Source: Candidatus Enterovibrio altilux
GTDB lineage: Bacteria > Pseudomonadota > Gammaproteobacteria > Enterobacterales > Vibrionaceae
Length of the DNA stretch: 64,000 bases
Direction of reading: 5' to 3'
Assembly (NCBI RefSeq): GCF_002381345.1
Contig: NZ_CP020663.1
Span: forward strand, 62,001 to 126,000
Shown: in pieces, positions 22,851-33,529 of the stretch
Layout: the number at the start of each line of letters is the position of its first letter
Numbering within the stretch: the stretch's first letter is position 1
Position numbers and translations under genes: made by a program
Notes under the pieces: model-generated
The model's database searches: none
Told to the model about the DNA's origin: nothing
Seen by the model: the letters and a program-made list of their open reading frames with translations, nothing else

Positions 22851-23271
22851 GTACTCAAGCCTGAATCTTCAAGTTGATTTAGTATATTAAATAAAGTTTG
22901 AAGTATGATTTATGATTTATTGTGCTTTTTGGATCGATGTCAAAATTATGCATATTCTTGTATATAGTGTCTAGTTTTAGATCAGTATTGTGCTATATTC
23001 ATATGCAGATAGAAAACAACTTAAATAGTAGTATTTTAAAATAAGTAAGTAAATCATATGTTATTTTAATGTAAATGATAATAGTATTATTCAAGTAACA
23101 CTTATTTATTTATTTAATGTTAAACTTTAATGTTATATTTAGTATAAATCAATGTAGTGAGGTATATATAATATGTTCATTTTTAATATGTTAACTAACT
23201 AATAATATTAGAATTGATCAATACCTCTTATCATATTCCTTAATTTAACCTGTTAAGATAATGTGGTGTAT
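22851..23271 (+). promoter_or_regulatory. Leader region of the lux operon
   Basis: About 420 bp of very AT-rich, gene-free DNA precedes luxC. I see no 20-bp lux box and no LuxR-type palindrome. A 13-nt palindrome, ATAATAGTATTAT (23078-23090), lies in AAATGATAATAG... context that only partly resembles a Fur site. No sigma70 promoter stands out with good spacing. Confidence 0.4.
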
Positions 23272-24717
23272 ATGGATAAATTAATTCCAATGATCATTAA
23301 TGGTCAGATTGAAAAACAATTTGAAAATACAGAAAAAAATATGAAAATTGATTTCAATAATGGCGCGCTTGTTTACTTACCAAGTATATCTCTATTACAT
23401 ATTAAAAAAATAATAGAATATGAAAATATAAATACTTTAAAATTGCATGACATTATTAATTTTTTATACACAGTTGGGCAGCGATGGAAAAATGAAGAGT
23501 ACTCAAGAAGAAGAACGTACATCCGTGAACTTAAAAAATTTATGGGTTATTCGGAGCAAATGGCAAAGTTAGAAGCAAATTGGATAGCCATGATTCTCAG
23601 CTCTAAAAGTGCTTTATACGATGCTGTTGATAATGAACTTGGATCCAGGCATATTACTGATGAATGGATTCCACAGGATGAATGCTATGTAAGAGCTTTC
23701 CCTAAAGGAAAATCTATGCATTTGTTAGCGGGAAATGTTCCCTTATCAGGTATTAGTTCAATTATACGTGCAATATTAACAAAAAATCAGTGCATAATTA
23801 AAACTTCGGCAGCTGATCCATTTACAGCACATGCTTTAGCTATGAGTTTTATTGATACTGATCCTGAACATCCAATAACACGCTCTTTATCTGTAGTTTA
23901 TTGGTCTCATGACGATGATACAAGTTTACCTGAACAATTAATAAAAGGAATGGATGTTGTTCTTGCTTGGGGAGGATCTGCTGCCATCGAATGGGCTGTA
24001 AAACATTCACCTCCTATAATTGATGTAATTAAGTTTGGTCCTAAAAAAAGCTTAAGTCTTATTGATAATCCGGAAAATATCTCAGCCGCAGCAACAGGTG
24101 TTGCTCATGATATTTGTTTTTACGATCAGCAAGCATGTTTTTCTAGTCAAAATGTTTTTTATATTGGTAATTCCTATCAAGCATTTAAAAGTGAACTAAA
24201 AAATAGTCTTAACTTATATAAAAAAATACTTCCAAAATCAAAACAGAACTTTGATGAACAAGCTGTATATTCTCTTACTGTTAAAGAATGTCAATTTGCA
24301 GGGCTTAATGTAGATATCGATGCTGAACATGAATGGATGATAATTGAATCTGATCCTGGTGTTGAGTTTAATCAACCATTAGGACGATGTGTATATTTAC
24401 ATCATGCTGTAAATTTCGATAAAGTGCTTAAATTTATTGTTAAATATCAAACACAGACAGTATCAATATATCCGTGGGAGTCATCATTCAAATATCGAGA
24501 TTATCTCGCATTGAAAGGCGCAGAACGCATTGTTGAATCTGGCATGAATAATATATTTAGAATAGGTGGTTCACATGACACCATGCGTCCACTTCAACGA
24601 TTAGTTAGATTTATTTCACAGGAAAGACCGTTTGATTTTACTGCTAAAGATGTTGCAGTTAAAATTGAACAAACCCGCTTCCTAGAAGAGGATAAATTCT
24701 TAGTTTTTGTCCCTTAA
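23272..24717 (+). CDS. luxC: Acyl-CoA reductase LuxC
   Basis: LuxC reduces acyl groups handed over by LuxE to the long-chain aldehyde consumed by luciferase. The 481-residue length is normal. The catalytic cysteine lies in [14 protein letters not shown], and [13 protein letters not shown] and [11 protein letters not shown] are typical nucleotide-binding segments. The ATG giving [13 protein letters not shown] resembles the family N-terminus; two GTG codons just upstream could also serve. First gene of luxCDABEG, very AT-rich, frame intact. Confidence 0.97.
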   Translation: MDKLIPMIINGQIEKQFENTEKNMKIDFNNGALVYLPSISLLHIKKIIEYENINTLKLHDIINFLYTVGQRWKNEEYSRRRTYIRELKKFMGYSEQMAKLEANWIAMILSSKSALYDAVDNELGSRHITDEWIPQDECYVRAFPKGKSMHLLAGNVPLSGISSIIRAILTKNQCIIKTSAADPFTAHALAMSFIDTDPEHPITRSLSVVYWSHDDDTSLPEQLIKGMDVVLAWGGSAAIEWAVKHSPPIIDVIKFGPKKSLSLIDNPENISAAATGVAHDICFYDQQACFSSQNVFYIGNSYQAFKSELKNSLNLYKKILPKSKQNFDEQAVYSLTVKECQFAGLNVDIDAEHEWMIIESDPGVEFNQPLGRCVYLHHAVNFDKVLKFIVKYQTQTVSIYPWESSFKYRDYLALKGAERIVESGMNNIFRIGGSHDTMRPLQRLVRFISQERPFDFTAKDVAVKIEQTRFLEEDKFLVFVP

Positions 24718-24732
24718 TACGAGTAAAATAAT

Positions 24733-25662
24733 ATGGAAAATTTAGAAAATACTACTATGATTAATCATGTAATTGATCTCGGTAGTAATAAGTCAATCCG
24801 AATTTGGGAAACATTGCCAAAAATAAATACTAAAAAAAGAAAAAATACAATTATTATTGTATCTAGTTTTACTAAAAAAATGGATCATTTTTCAGGTCTT
24901 GCTGAATATTTGTCAAATAATGGTTTTCATATTATTCGCTATGATTCATTACATCATGTTGGATTAAGTAGTGGCAATATAAATGAATTTACAATGACTG
25001 CAGGTAAAAACAATTTACTCACTATTATTAATTGGTTAAAGACTAGGGGCATCAATCAGTTAGGTTTATTTGCTGCAAGTTTATCTGCGCGTATTGCTTA
25101 TGAAATTGCAGCTAGTATTAAGTTATCTTTTTTAGTCACTGCTGTTGGTGTTATTAATTTAAGAGATACACTTAAACGTGCACTTAAATGTGATTATTTG
25201 CAGTTGGCAATTGAAGATTTGCCAAAAAGTTTTAATTTTGAAGGTCATAATTTTGAAGCAAAATCTTTTGTAGTTGATTGTTTAAATAATAAATGGGATA
25301 CACTAGAATCAACAAAAAATAAACTTAATAATTTAGATATACCATTTATTATATTTACCGCTAATAATGATAATTGGGTGAAAGAATCTGAAGTAATTGA
25401 ACTTATAGATAACATTCATTCCGACAGATGTAAAATTTATTCTTTAATTGGTGGTTCTCATAACTTAGGCGCAAATCTTGTTGTATTAAGAAACTTTTAC
25501 CAGTCAATAACTAAAGCTGCTATTGTAGCAGATCATGGTTCTGTAGATATAGATATTAATATTGATATTAATGAACCTCAATTTGAAACGTTAACCACAG
25601 TAACGGTTAATGAACGTCGATTAAAAAATAAAATAGAAAGTGAAATGCTTAGCATTGTTTAA
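24733..25662 (+). CDS. luxD: Acyl transferase (myristoyl-ACP thioesterase) LuxD
   Basis: LuxD diverts fatty acyl groups from acyl-ACP to supply the LuxCE reductase. It is an alpha/beta hydrolase of 309 residues. Ser116 in AASLSARIAYE is the expected nucleophile, and the catalytic His is in GGSHNLG. The start lies 15 bp after the luxC stop. Very AT-rich. The frame is intact; the C-terminus beyond DHGSVDIDINIDIN is family-variable. Confidence 0.96.
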   Translation: MENLENTTMINHVIDLGSNKSIRIWETLPKINTKKRKNTIIIVSSFTKKMDHFSGLAEYLSNNGFHIIRYDSLHHVGLSSGNINEFTMTAGKNNLLTIINWLKTRGINQLGLFAASLSARIAYEIAASIKLSFLVTAVGVINLRDTLKRALKCDYLQLAIEDLPKSFNFEGHNFEAKSFVVDCLNNKWDTLESTKNKLNNLDIPFIIFTANNDNWVKESEVIELIDNIHSDRCKIYSLIGGSHNLGANLVVLRNFYQSITKAAIVADHGSVDIDINIDINEPQFETLTTVTVNERRLKNKIESEMLSIV

Positions 25663-25708
25663 CTATTAAATAATCCTAAAGCAGTATATGAAATAAGAGG
25701 AAAATATC

Positions 25709-26797
25709 ATGAAATTCGGAAATATTTGCTTTTCATACCAGCCACCAGAAGAAACCCATAAACAAGTAATGGAACGTTTTATTCGACTTGGTGTGGTATC
25801 AGAAGAGCTTGGTTTTGACACTTATTGGACGCTTGAACACCATTTCACAGAATTTGGACTCACTGGTAATCTCTATGTTGCGTGTGCAAATATACTAGGG
25901 CGCACTAAAACGCTCAAAGTTGGTGCCATGGGTGTTGTTATCCCTACTGCTCACCCTGCGCGCCAGTTAGAAGACCTTCTTTTATTAGATCAACTCTCCA
26001 AAGGTCGTTTCAATTTTGGTATCGTTCGTGGATTATATCATAAGGATTTTCGAGTTTTTGGAGTAAACATGGAAGAATCACGTGAAATCTCGCAAAACTT
26101 CCATGAGATGATGATGGAAGGTACGCAAACTGGTTCGATACATACGGATGGTACACACATTACCTTCCCAGATGTTAAGGTTTATCCAGAAAAATACTCT
26201 AACATTATAGCCACACGCATGACAGCAGAATCAGCAAGTACAACAACTTGGCTGGCAGAGCGAGGTTTGCCAATGGTACTGAGCTGGATTATTACAACAA
26301 ATGAAAAAAAAGCACAAATGGAGCTTTATAATGAAATTGCGGAAGAAAACGGACATGATATTCATAATATTGACCATTGTATGACATTTATTTGTTCAGT
26401 TGATGAAGATGGTGATAAGGCGAGTGAAGTTTGCCACAAGTTTCTTGAAAACTGGTATGATTCTTATGTTAATGCTACAAACATCTTCAATGACAGTAAT
26501 CAAATTCGTGGTTATGATTATCATAAAGCTCAGTGGAGAGACTTTGTGCTTCAAGGTCATACTGATACTAATCGTCGTGTTAATTATAGTCACGACATTA
26601 ATCCCGTGGGTACACCAGAAAAATGCATAGAGATTATTCAACGAGACATTGATGCTACAGGAATTACAAATATTACTTGTGGTTTTGAAGCTAATGGTTC
26701 TGAAAATGAAATAGTAGCATCTATGAAACGGTTTATGACTCATGTTGCTCCATTCTTAAAAGAACCAAAATATGAAATGCAAAGGACTGTTGCATAG
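25709..26797 (+). CDS. luxA: Bacterial luciferase alpha subunit LuxA
   Basis: LuxA is the catalytic subunit of luciferase, oxidising FMNH2 and aldehyde with emission of blue-green light. His44 and His45 in [10 protein letters not shown] are conserved. Position 106 is Val ([14 protein letters not shown]), as in Aliivibrio fischeri, rather than the reactive Cys of V. harveyi. [11 protein letters not shown] and [14 protein letters not shown] are also intact. The 362 residues include a short C-terminal extension. AGAGGAAA precedes the start. Its codon usage looks less AT-rich than that of the other lux genes. Confidence 0.98.
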   Translation: MKFGNICFSYQPPEETHKQVMERFIRLGVVSEELGFDTYWTLEHHFTEFGLTGNLYVACANILGRTKTLKVGAMGVVIPTAHPARQLEDLLLLDQLSKGRFNFGIVRGLYHKDFRVFGVNMEESREISQNFHEMMMEGTQTGSIHTDGTHITFPDVKVYPEKYSNIIATRMTAESASTTTWLAERGLPMVLSWIITTNEKKAQMELYNEIAEENGHDIHNIDHCMTFICSVDEDGDKASEVCHKFLENWYDSYVNATNIFNDSNQIRGYDYHKAQWRDFVLQGHTDTNRRVNYSHDINPVGTPEKCIEIIQRDIDATGITNITCGFEANGSENEIVASMKRFMTHVAPFLKEPKYEMQRTVA

Positions 26798-26872
26798 ATA
26801 TTTGGCTCTAAACTGAAGATATATTATTACATTTTATTATTTAACTATTACATATTACACTTAAATATGCTT

Positions 26873-26921
26873 GGCGATCTTTTTTTATGAATATAATTAA
26901 TATAAGTCTATTAAGATCGCC
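26873..26921 (+). promoter_or_regulatory. Stem-loop between luxA and luxB
   Basis: GGCGATCTT and AAGATCGCC form a perfect 9-bp stem around a 31-nt AU-rich loop in the 170-bp luxA-luxB gap. There is no U-tract directly after it, so it looks more like an mRNA-processing or stability element than a terminator. Confidence 0.6.
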
Positions 26922-26967
26922 TTAATAGCATTATTTCATGGTATTTTTTATAAAAAAGGCATTTATA

Positions 26968-27942
26968 ATGAAATTCGGACTTTTTTTTCTAAATTTTCAA
27001 CTAGATAATAGCTCAGAAGAAGTATTGGATACTATGATCAATACAGTATCATTTATTGATAATGATAATTATCATTTTGATAATGTTTATATTAATGAAC
27101 ACCATTTTTCTAAAAATGGTATTATTGGGTCACCCATTACAGCCGCAAGTTTTTTACTGGGACTAACAAAAAAACTTCATATCGGTAGTTTAAATCAAGT
27201 TATTACAACGCATCATCCTGTACGTGTTGCTGAGGAAGCAAGTTTACTTGACCAGATGTCTGATGGACGATTTATCTTAGGTTTTAGTGACTGTAACTCT
27301 CAATTTGAAATGACATTTTTTAAACGAGAATTGACATCCCAACAATTACAATTTGAAGCATGTTATGATATTATCAATGAAGCTATAACAACAGGTTATT
27401 GTCAAGCAGAAAATGATTTTTTTAATTTTCCTAAAATATCAATTAACCCACATTGTTTTACAGAAACTGGGCCAAAACAATATGTTATAGCTACAAGTGA
27501 AAGTGTTGTCAAATGGGCTGCAAAAAAAGCTATACCATTAACATTTAAATGGGATGATAGTTTATTAACCAAAGAAAAATATTCTTCTTTATATAATATG
27601 ACGGCAAAAGAACACCATGTTGATATTTCAATGGTAGAACACCAATTACCACTTATTGTTAATATTAATGATAATGGATTTTTAGCACGTGAAGAAACAA
27701 AAAAATACCTAGCAAGCTATATTGCTGAAGCATACCCTGACCATGATCAAGAGATAAAAATTGGTGAAATTATTGATGAAAATGCTATCGGAACAAATGA
27801 TGATTACTATGATTCAACATTGTTAGCAATATCTAAAACAGGTGCTAAGCGAATATTACTATCATTTGAATCCATGGGTGATAATAGTAAGATGCTAAGC
27901 GTTATTAATGAAATTAACAAAAAAATAATAAATAATATGTAG
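26968..27942 (+). CDS. luxB: Bacterial luciferase beta subunit LuxB
   Basis: LuxB is the non-catalytic partner that stabilises LuxA in the heterodimer. The ATG giving [10 protein letters not shown] is the family start and follows AAAAAAGG; a frame opening 10 codons earlier is not supported. The 324 residues contain [14 protein letters not shown], the [18 protein letters not shown] segment and FESMGDN near the end. The frame is intact. More AT-rich than luxA. Confidence 0.97.
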   Translation: MKFGLFFLNFQLDNSSEEVLDTMINTVSFIDNDNYHFDNVYINEHHFSKNGIIGSPITAASFLLGLTKKLHIGSLNQVITTHHPVRVAEEASLLDQMSDGRFILGFSDCNSQFEMTFFKRELTSQQLQFEACYDIINEAITTGYCQAENDFFNFPKISINPHCFTETGPKQYVIATSESVVKWAAKKAIPLTFKWDDSLLTKEKYSSLYNMTAKEHHVDISMVEHQLPLIVNINDNGFLAREETKKYLASYIAEAYPDHDQEIKIGEIIDENAIGTNDDYYDSTLLAISKTGAKRILLSFESMGDNSKMLSVINEINKKIINNM

Positions 27943-28003
27943 TACTAACTATTCTGCATATAGATTAAAATAATCAAAGCTAGGAAGTAAGATACTTATT
28001 ATC

Positions 28004-28032
28004 TGTGGTGATTCCGGCCTGTAGTCACCACA
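28004..28032 (+). promoter_or_regulatory. Stem-loop between luxB and luxE
   Basis: TGTGGTGA and TCACCACA form a perfect 8-bp stem around TTCCGGCCTGTAG in the 152-bp luxB-luxE gap. It is followed by AATATTTT, so partial termination is possible, as is 3'-end protection of the luxAB transcript. Confidence 0.6.
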
Positions 28033-28094
28033 AATATTTTAATATAATAAATATTTATTAATGTATATAACCCTTATATTAATTTGGTGGTTTT

Positions 28095-29210
28095 ATGGTA
28101 TTTAAAGCAAAAACTCAGAAATTAGACATCATCGTTAGCTCTGAATTAGATGATCTTATTTTTATGAGTAACCCAAATATGTGGACACTAGAAGAGCAAG
28201 AAGAAATACGAAATCGTCTTATTAAAATGTCTTTTGATTATCACTTTAAAAATAACGAACATTACAGAGCATATTGTCTTTTACAGAATGTAGATGAAAA
28301 TATTAAGTCTATTGATGATATTCCTGTTTTTCCCACATCAGTATTTAAAAGCCTTAAATTTCATACTGCAAAAGAAAAAGACATTGAAAACTGGTTCACA
28401 AGTAGCGGAACAAGTGGTATAAAAAGTTATATAGCAAGAGATAGACTAAGTATTGAACGGTTACTGGGTTCTGTTAATTATGGAATGAAGTATATTGGCA
28501 ATTGGTTTGAACACCAGATGGAATTAATTAACTTAGGACCTGATCGTTTTAATGCTGCTAATGTATGGTTTAAATATGTGATGAGTTTAGTTGAACTATT
28601 ATACCCAACAGCATTTACAGCATCAGATGCTGAAATTGATTTTGAAGGAACAATTAAACACTTAGAAAGAATAAAATGTTCTAAAAAGACAACGTGTTTA
28701 ATCGGACCTCCTTATTATATATTTCTTCTTTGTCGCTATATGCAGAAAAATAAAGTTAATTATAAAGGAGACGATCAGATCTATATTATTACCGGAGGAG
28801 GATGGAAAAAAAATGAAAAAGAATCCTTAAGTCGAGAAGATTTTAATAAGCTCTTGATTGATACATTTCAGCTGACTAGCGTAAAGCAAATTAGGGATAC
28901 TTTCAATCAGGTGGAATTAAATACTTGTTTTTTTGAAGATGAAAATCAACAAAAGCATGTTCCTCCTTGGGTGTATGCAAGAACTTTAGATCCTAAAACA
29001 TTGTTACCATTAGCAAAAGGAGAAGTAGGATTAATGAGTTATATGGATGCGTCATCAACCAGTTACCCTGCATTTCTCGTAACAGATGACATTGGTATTG
29101 TGCGTGAAAGCGATGAGCATCATTCAGGCACAACGGTAGAAATTATTCGTCGTTTAAGTACACGTGGACAAAAAGGTTGTGCATTAATTATGTCTGAATC
29201 ACTAGCGTAA
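28095..29210 (+). CDS. luxE: Acyl-protein synthetase LuxE
   Basis: LuxE activates fatty acid with ATP and passes the acyl group, through its own C-terminal cysteine, to LuxC. Cys362 in [10 protein letters not shown] is that residue. [12 protein letters not shown] is the adenylate-forming motif, and [11 protein letters not shown] is typical. The length of 371 is normal. It is separated from luxB by a stem-loop and followed by luxG after 17 bp. Intact. Confidence 0.96.
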   Translation: MVFKAKTQKLDIIVSSELDDLIFMSNPNMWTLEEQEEIRNRLIKMSFDYHFKNNEHYRAYCLLQNVDENIKSIDDIPVFPTSVFKSLKFHTAKEKDIENWFTSSGTSGIKSYIARDRLSIERLLGSVNYGMKYIGNWFEHQMELINLGPDRFNAANVWFKYVMSLVELLYPTAFTASDAEIDFEGTIKHLERIKCSKKTTCLIGPPYYIFLLCRYMQKNKVNYKGDDQIYIITGGGWKKNEKESLSREDFNKLLIDTFQLTSVKQIRDTFNQVELNTCFFEDENQQKHVPPWVYARTLDPKTLLPLAKGEVGLMSYMDASSTSYPAFLVTDDIGIVRESDEHHSGTTVEIIRRLSTRGQKGCALIMSESLA

Positions 29211-29227
29211 ATAATGAGGGCTGTTGA

Positions 29228-29935
29228 ATGAGAATGAATTGCCAAATTAATGCAATTATTCCTCTCGCAAAGTATATATATAAAGTAAAATTGCGTCCAG
29301 ATTGCTGTGTTGCATTTAAGGCCGGACAATATATTACTACAGAAATAGAGTTAAAGAAAAAACATTTTTCAATTGCTAGCAGCCCTTTTGAGCTTGATAC
29401 CTTAGACTTACATATTGGTAGTTCGATATTAGATGAATCAACTGTATTAATGTTGAATATGTTCCAAGACCACTTTGAAAAGGGTAAGGGTATTGATATT
29501 GAAGGGCCATATGGTAATGCGTGGCTGCGAAAGGAAAATGGACGTCCTATTTTGCTGATTGCTGGAGGTACTGGTATTTCTTATACATATTGTATATTAA
29601 AAAGCTGTGTTTTACAAAAATTGCTTCAACCTATTCATATGTATTGGGGCGTAAAAAATTATAGTCTCTTATATATTCATGATGAATTAATGGACTTAAG
29701 TAAACAGTATAACAATATTCGATATATTCCTGTGTTAGAATCTTTCAATAAAACTAAATCATACAAAACTGGAACTGTTTTAGATGTTGTTATGCAAGAG
29801 TTTAACTGTTTAAAAAATTATGATATTTACTTATGTGGCTCTGTAGAAATGATTAAATCTATACACCAAAACTTATGTAAAGAAAAAAAGGCTCAAGAGA
29901 GTCAGATGTATGCTGATGCTTTTGACTATTTATAG
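29228..29935 (+). CDS. luxG: NAD(P)H-flavin reductase LuxG
   Basis: LuxG supplies reduced FMN to luciferase. It belongs to the Fre family: an FAD/flavin-binding barrel at the N-terminus (AGQYITTEIE; KKKHFSIASSPFE) and a nucleotide-binding half (LLIAGGTGISYTYCIL, LCGSVEMIKS). The 235 residues are the usual length. It is last in luxCDABEG; a large inverted repeat inside IS debris follows within 60 bp. Confidence 0.95.
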   Translation: MRMNCQINAIIPLAKYIYKVKLRPDCCVAFKAGQYITTEIELKKKHFSIASSPFELDTLDLHIGSSILDESTVLMLNMFQDHFEKGKGIDIEGPYGNAWLRKENGRPILLIAGGTGISYTYCILKSCVLQKLLQPIHMYWGVKNYSLLYIHDELMDLSKQYNNIRYIPVLESFNKTKSYKTGTVLDVVMQEFNCLKNYDIYLCGSVEMIKSIHQNLCKEKKAQESQMYADAFDYL

Positions 29936-29958
29936 TAAAAATTATTGATGCTTTTATA

Positions 29959-31145
29959 GGCTCTATGTCCTAAATAAGGAAACTAAGTCACTAATCTGTT
30001 CATAGGAACATTGTAATCCCTTAGAAACAATGTCCTATGAACAGATTTTTGAATCGGAGCATTGCCGTCTCTAATAGGAAACAGTTATGGTAACCATACC
30101 TTATTTACCAATAATTATGAGTTTTATTTTCTAAATCAGGAAACTAAAGCATCAATCTACACTCTAAACAACTAAGTTCACTTAAATATTTAGATTTATG
30201 AGCAAATTTAACTACAAAATAACCAACTAGCAATAGTATAATCAAGCTTTAATCACTCATAGCTCACTAATATTTTGGATTGGTGAAGGAAAACCATTCA
30301 GCTATAGAATCAAAACTAAGCAGAGTGATCATGAGAGACTTTATTTATTTAATGACTTAGCCATTACGCCGGCTTTCATTATTAACCGTATATTTTCAAT
30401 ACCATTAAGAGGTCTGCAAGAATTCATTAATTATAGTTTCAAACTTGCTCGACGGTCTTTACTGTGCCCTCACTATTCAGCATTAGCAAGCAATCCCAAA
30501 CGGTTAACGTCACAGCCAAAGTAAAAATTAAAGAAATCATTCCGTACTTAGTCATTGATTTTACAGGGCTAAAAGTCTACGGTTAAGGCTAATGGAAAGT
30601 AAAAAAGCATAGCACTAATGGGAAACGGCTAGTCTAGCGCAAATTACATTTAGTGATAGATATAAATACGCATGAAATCATTCCGCTAAGTTAAATGCGT
30701 CCAATATAACTAACAGTGAAGTGCTACCTAGCTTACCAAACAGACCCGCTGAAAAATCAATGAAATATCAGCCAATAGTGCTTATTATACCATACGATAT
30801 TACAAAACCGATCGTATTAAACGAGCGTTTCCCACTCACACAACCAAGAAACGAAGCAACTTTTTAGGAATGAGATCATCCACATAATTTAGCGGTGAAT
30901 TACCATACAAGGTATGCTTACGATAAGCGTTCCCTATCAAAACCGGTAATCTTACGAGTCAAACAACTACTTGGAGAGACATTGTTGATCCTAAGCGATT
31001 ACAATGCCCAAATTGGCGAAATCTACACGATGATAAAAGCGTTAAATAAGCTGACTCGGCTAAGTATGTTTAAAATGAAAACGCACATTGAATAGTGAAT
31101 CATTTTGGAGTTTGCTATCTGAACTCGAATTAAAAAACAAAACCC
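29959..31145 (+). mobile_element. Rearranged IS5/IS903-like element right of lux
   Basis: A short plus-strand 5' end (GGCTCTATGTCCTAAAT) leads into an inverted piece of the 3' part, then a full plus-strand copy starts near 30120 (GAGTTTTATTTTCTAAATCAGG) and ends near 31145. The inverted piece runs about 25 bp past the junction seen in the other compound copies, so this is probably a separate event. The transposase is broken; a 66-codon piece of its C-terminal part is open at 30895-31095. Confidence 0.75.
29996..30044 (+). terminator. Long hairpin downstream of luxG
   Basis: CTGTTCATAGGAACATTGT and ACAATGTCCTATGAACAG pair over 18 bp with one bulged A and a 12-nt loop, followed by ATTTTT. It starts 61 bp after the luxG stop and is built from IS sequence. 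It could end lux transcripts, though that role is inferred. Confidence 0.5.
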
Positions 31146-31424
31146 ATATAAGAGGTACTACTTCTATGCGTTCATACACTAAGCTATCATGAATTTTATC
31201 GTATTAAATTTAGAGTTTTTATTTTAACTATTGGTTAAAAAAGCTTCATAAGCTACTACAATATCATTAATAGTTACTAAATGAAGCCTTTTCAATGATT
31301 AGTATATGTGGATATGGGATACTTAGATCACAAGGTCAGAAAATGTTGATCTATGTAAATAGCTTCGCTGACTTGGCAATGATATTATTTGTGAAAGAAT
31401 CCAGTAATATTTAATGAGGTAATA

Positions 31425-31685
31425 ATGCTGACCACGCAAGACAAACCACGGATCAAATGGGCGTGCCGTCGTGGTATGCTGGAGCTGGATATGAGCATTA
31501 TGCCTTTTTTTGAAGAGTGTTTTGATCATTTAAGTGAATCAGAAAAATACAATTTTATTGCTTTATTAGAGTATGATGACCCAGATCTATTCGCATGGCT
31601 AGTGGGCCACACTCACAGTGAAAAGCATGAACTTTCGTCTATAATAGAAAAAATTATTGCATACAATCGAAGCAAGCTGCATTAG
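31425..31685 (+). CDS. sdhE: FAD assembly factor SdhE (YgfY)
   Basis: SdhE promotes covalent attachment of FAD to succinate dehydrogenase and fumarate reductase flavoproteins. The 86 residues carry the RRGMLELD signature (RGxxE) and the DPDLFAWLVGH segment. It stands alone, with IS debris upstream. Convergent with der. Confidence 0.93.
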   Translation: MLTTQDKPRIKWACRRGMLELDMSIMPFFEECFDHLSESEKYNFIALLEYDDPDLFAWLVGHTHSEKHELSSIIEKIIAYNRSKLH

Positions 31686-31931
31686 TTAACCGATCAGTAT
31701 TCCCCGTTATCTAATCTGATGTTTGGCGGCAAGGTGTAAGTGCAAGTAATTACCTTTCTATTATTTACAAATACAGTTCTCACTTAAAGAAAATAAAAAC
31801 ATTCAAAGAAACGAGTGAATCATTTTTTACTGTGGCTCCTCTCATAAAATTGCAGGTTTTTTAACGCTCCAAATAAATGGCAAGTTTTCAAGCTTATAAC
31901 TGAAAGTTGATTGAGCATACACCAAATTTAT

Positions 31932-33404
31932 TTACTTTTTATAACGCTTTTTAACTATATTTAGCAAATGTTTATGCTGACGCGATTGCGAAATGGTTAA
32001 TTTATTAGTTTTACTTTCAAATGGATTTTCACCACTTTGGAACTGAATACGAATAGGAGTACCCATAATTTTCAGTGATTTACGAAAATAATTCATTAAA
32101 TAACGTTTGTATGAATCAGGTAAGTCTTTGACTTGGTTACCGTGGATAATAAAGATTGGCGGATTATAGCCCCCAGCATGCGCATATTTCAACCTCACAC
32201 GCCGACCACGAATCATTGGCGGCTGATGATTATCTTGCGCCATATTCATTATCTGTGTGAGCCTAGCAGTACTGATGCGCTTTGTTGCAGACTCATAAGC
32301 TTCTTGAATGGACTCAAACAAATAACCAATACCGGTACCATATAAGGCTGAGATAAAGTGAATGCGTGCAAAATCAACAAATCCTAAACGACGGTCTAGC
32401 TCAGACTTAACACGATTCTTCACATCTTTATCCAAACCATCCCATTTGTTAACTGCAATGATAATTGACCGCCCTGCGCTTAATGTAAAGCCTAATAAGT
32501 TCAAGTCTTGGTCTAAAAGGTTGTCACGCGCATCAATCACTAAAAGAACAACATTTGCATACTCAATCGCTTTCAGGGTTTGAATAACAGAGAACTTCTC
32601 TACTTTTTCGTTAACACGTTTACGACTACGAACACCGGCAGTATCAATGACTACATATGCATGATCATTACGTTCCATTGGAATATAGATAGAATCACGG
32701 GTAGTGCCTGGCATATCAAAAACAACGACACGCTCTTCGCCAAGTATACTGTTTGTTAGAGTTGACTTTCCTACGTTTGGACGACCAATAATACCCAACT
32801 TAATGGGGCTACTTTGAAAACGTTCAAACGCACTTTCCGTACTCTCTTCTGTTAATTTTTTATATGCTTGTGCCAAGTCAACAAGATCTTTTTTTTCATT
32901 TTTAAGCATCAAGTCTGCATATGGCTTAAGAGCACGATCAATGAGACCTAATACCCCACGGCCGTGTGCTGCTGCAATTTGAAACATGTACTTCATACCT
33001 AACTTCCAGAACTCTGCACTTGCAGCATTTGCATCAATGCCATCAATCTTGTTTATAATAAGAAAGGTGTTTTTTTTACGTGAGCGTAAATATTGAGCAA
33101 TCGCTTCGTCAGCAGCAATTAAACCAGCTCGTCCGTCAACCATAAATAACACAATATCCGCTTCTTCAATTGCGGCCAATGACTGTTCTGCTACCTTGAC
33201 TTCGACACCTTCTTCGGTGCCATCAATACCACCAGTGTCAACCACAATAAACTCGCGCTCACCCAGCATTGCCTTTCCGTATTTACGATTTCTGGTTAAT
33301 CCAGAACAATCAGCAACAAGCGCATTACGTGTTCGTGTTAACCGATTAAAGAGTGTAGACTTCCCAACATTAGAACGCCCAACAAGGGCTACTACAGGAA
33401 TCAT
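31932..33404 (-). CDS. der: Ribosome assembly GTPase Der (EngA)
   Basis: Der is a double GTPase needed for 50S assembly. Two G domains are visible: [12 protein letters not shown] with DTGGID near the start, and [12 protein letters not shown] with DTAGVR and NKWDG in the second. A C-terminal KH-like domain follows. The 490 residues are normal. Last gene of the minus-strand block rodZ-ispG-hisS-yfgM-bamB-der, in the conserved gammaproteobacterial order. Confidence 0.97.
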   Translation of the reverse strand: MIPVVALVGRSNVGKSTLFNRLTRTRNALVADCSGLTRNRKYGKAMLGEREFIVVDTGGIDGTEEGVEVKVAEQSLAAIEEADIVLFMVDGRAGLIAADEAIAQYLRSRKKNTFLIINKIDGIDANAASAEFWKLGMKYMFQIAAAHGRGVLGLIDRALKPYADLMLKNEKKDLVDLAQAYKKLTEESTESAFERFQSSPIKLGIIGRPNVGKSTLTNSILGEERVVVFDMPGTTRDSIYIPMERNDHAYVVIDTAGVRSRKRVNEKVEKFSVIQTLKAIEYANVVLLVIDARDNLLDQDLNLLGFTLSAGRSIIIAVNKWDGLDKDVKNRVKSELDRRLGFVDFARIHFISALYGTGIGYLFESIQEAYESATKRISTARLTQIMNMAQDNHQPPMIRGRRVRLKYAHAGGYNPPIFIIHGNQVKDLPDSYKRYLMNYFRKSLKIMGTPIRIQFQSGENPFESKTNKLTISQSRQHKHLLNIVKKRYKK

Positions 33405-33529
33405 GCTGACCTCTAAAAATTTTTTATTTATGAATAAAAGCGACTCCTAACCTCTTAAGATCAGGAGCCTAATATTTTTATTACGTTTAATACTCAATGT
33501 GTTGAATTAATTTAAGTATTGTATGTTAA

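Noticed and set aside
22851-23271. Possible luxR or luxI remnant or lux box upstream of luxC
   Set aside because: No readable LuxR/LuxI fragment and no 20-bp inverted repeat with lux-box spacing was found.
30895-31095. 66-codon open frame after lux
   Set aside because: It is the transposase C-terminal region (ALNKLTRLSM) of the IS relic, not a lux-associated gene.
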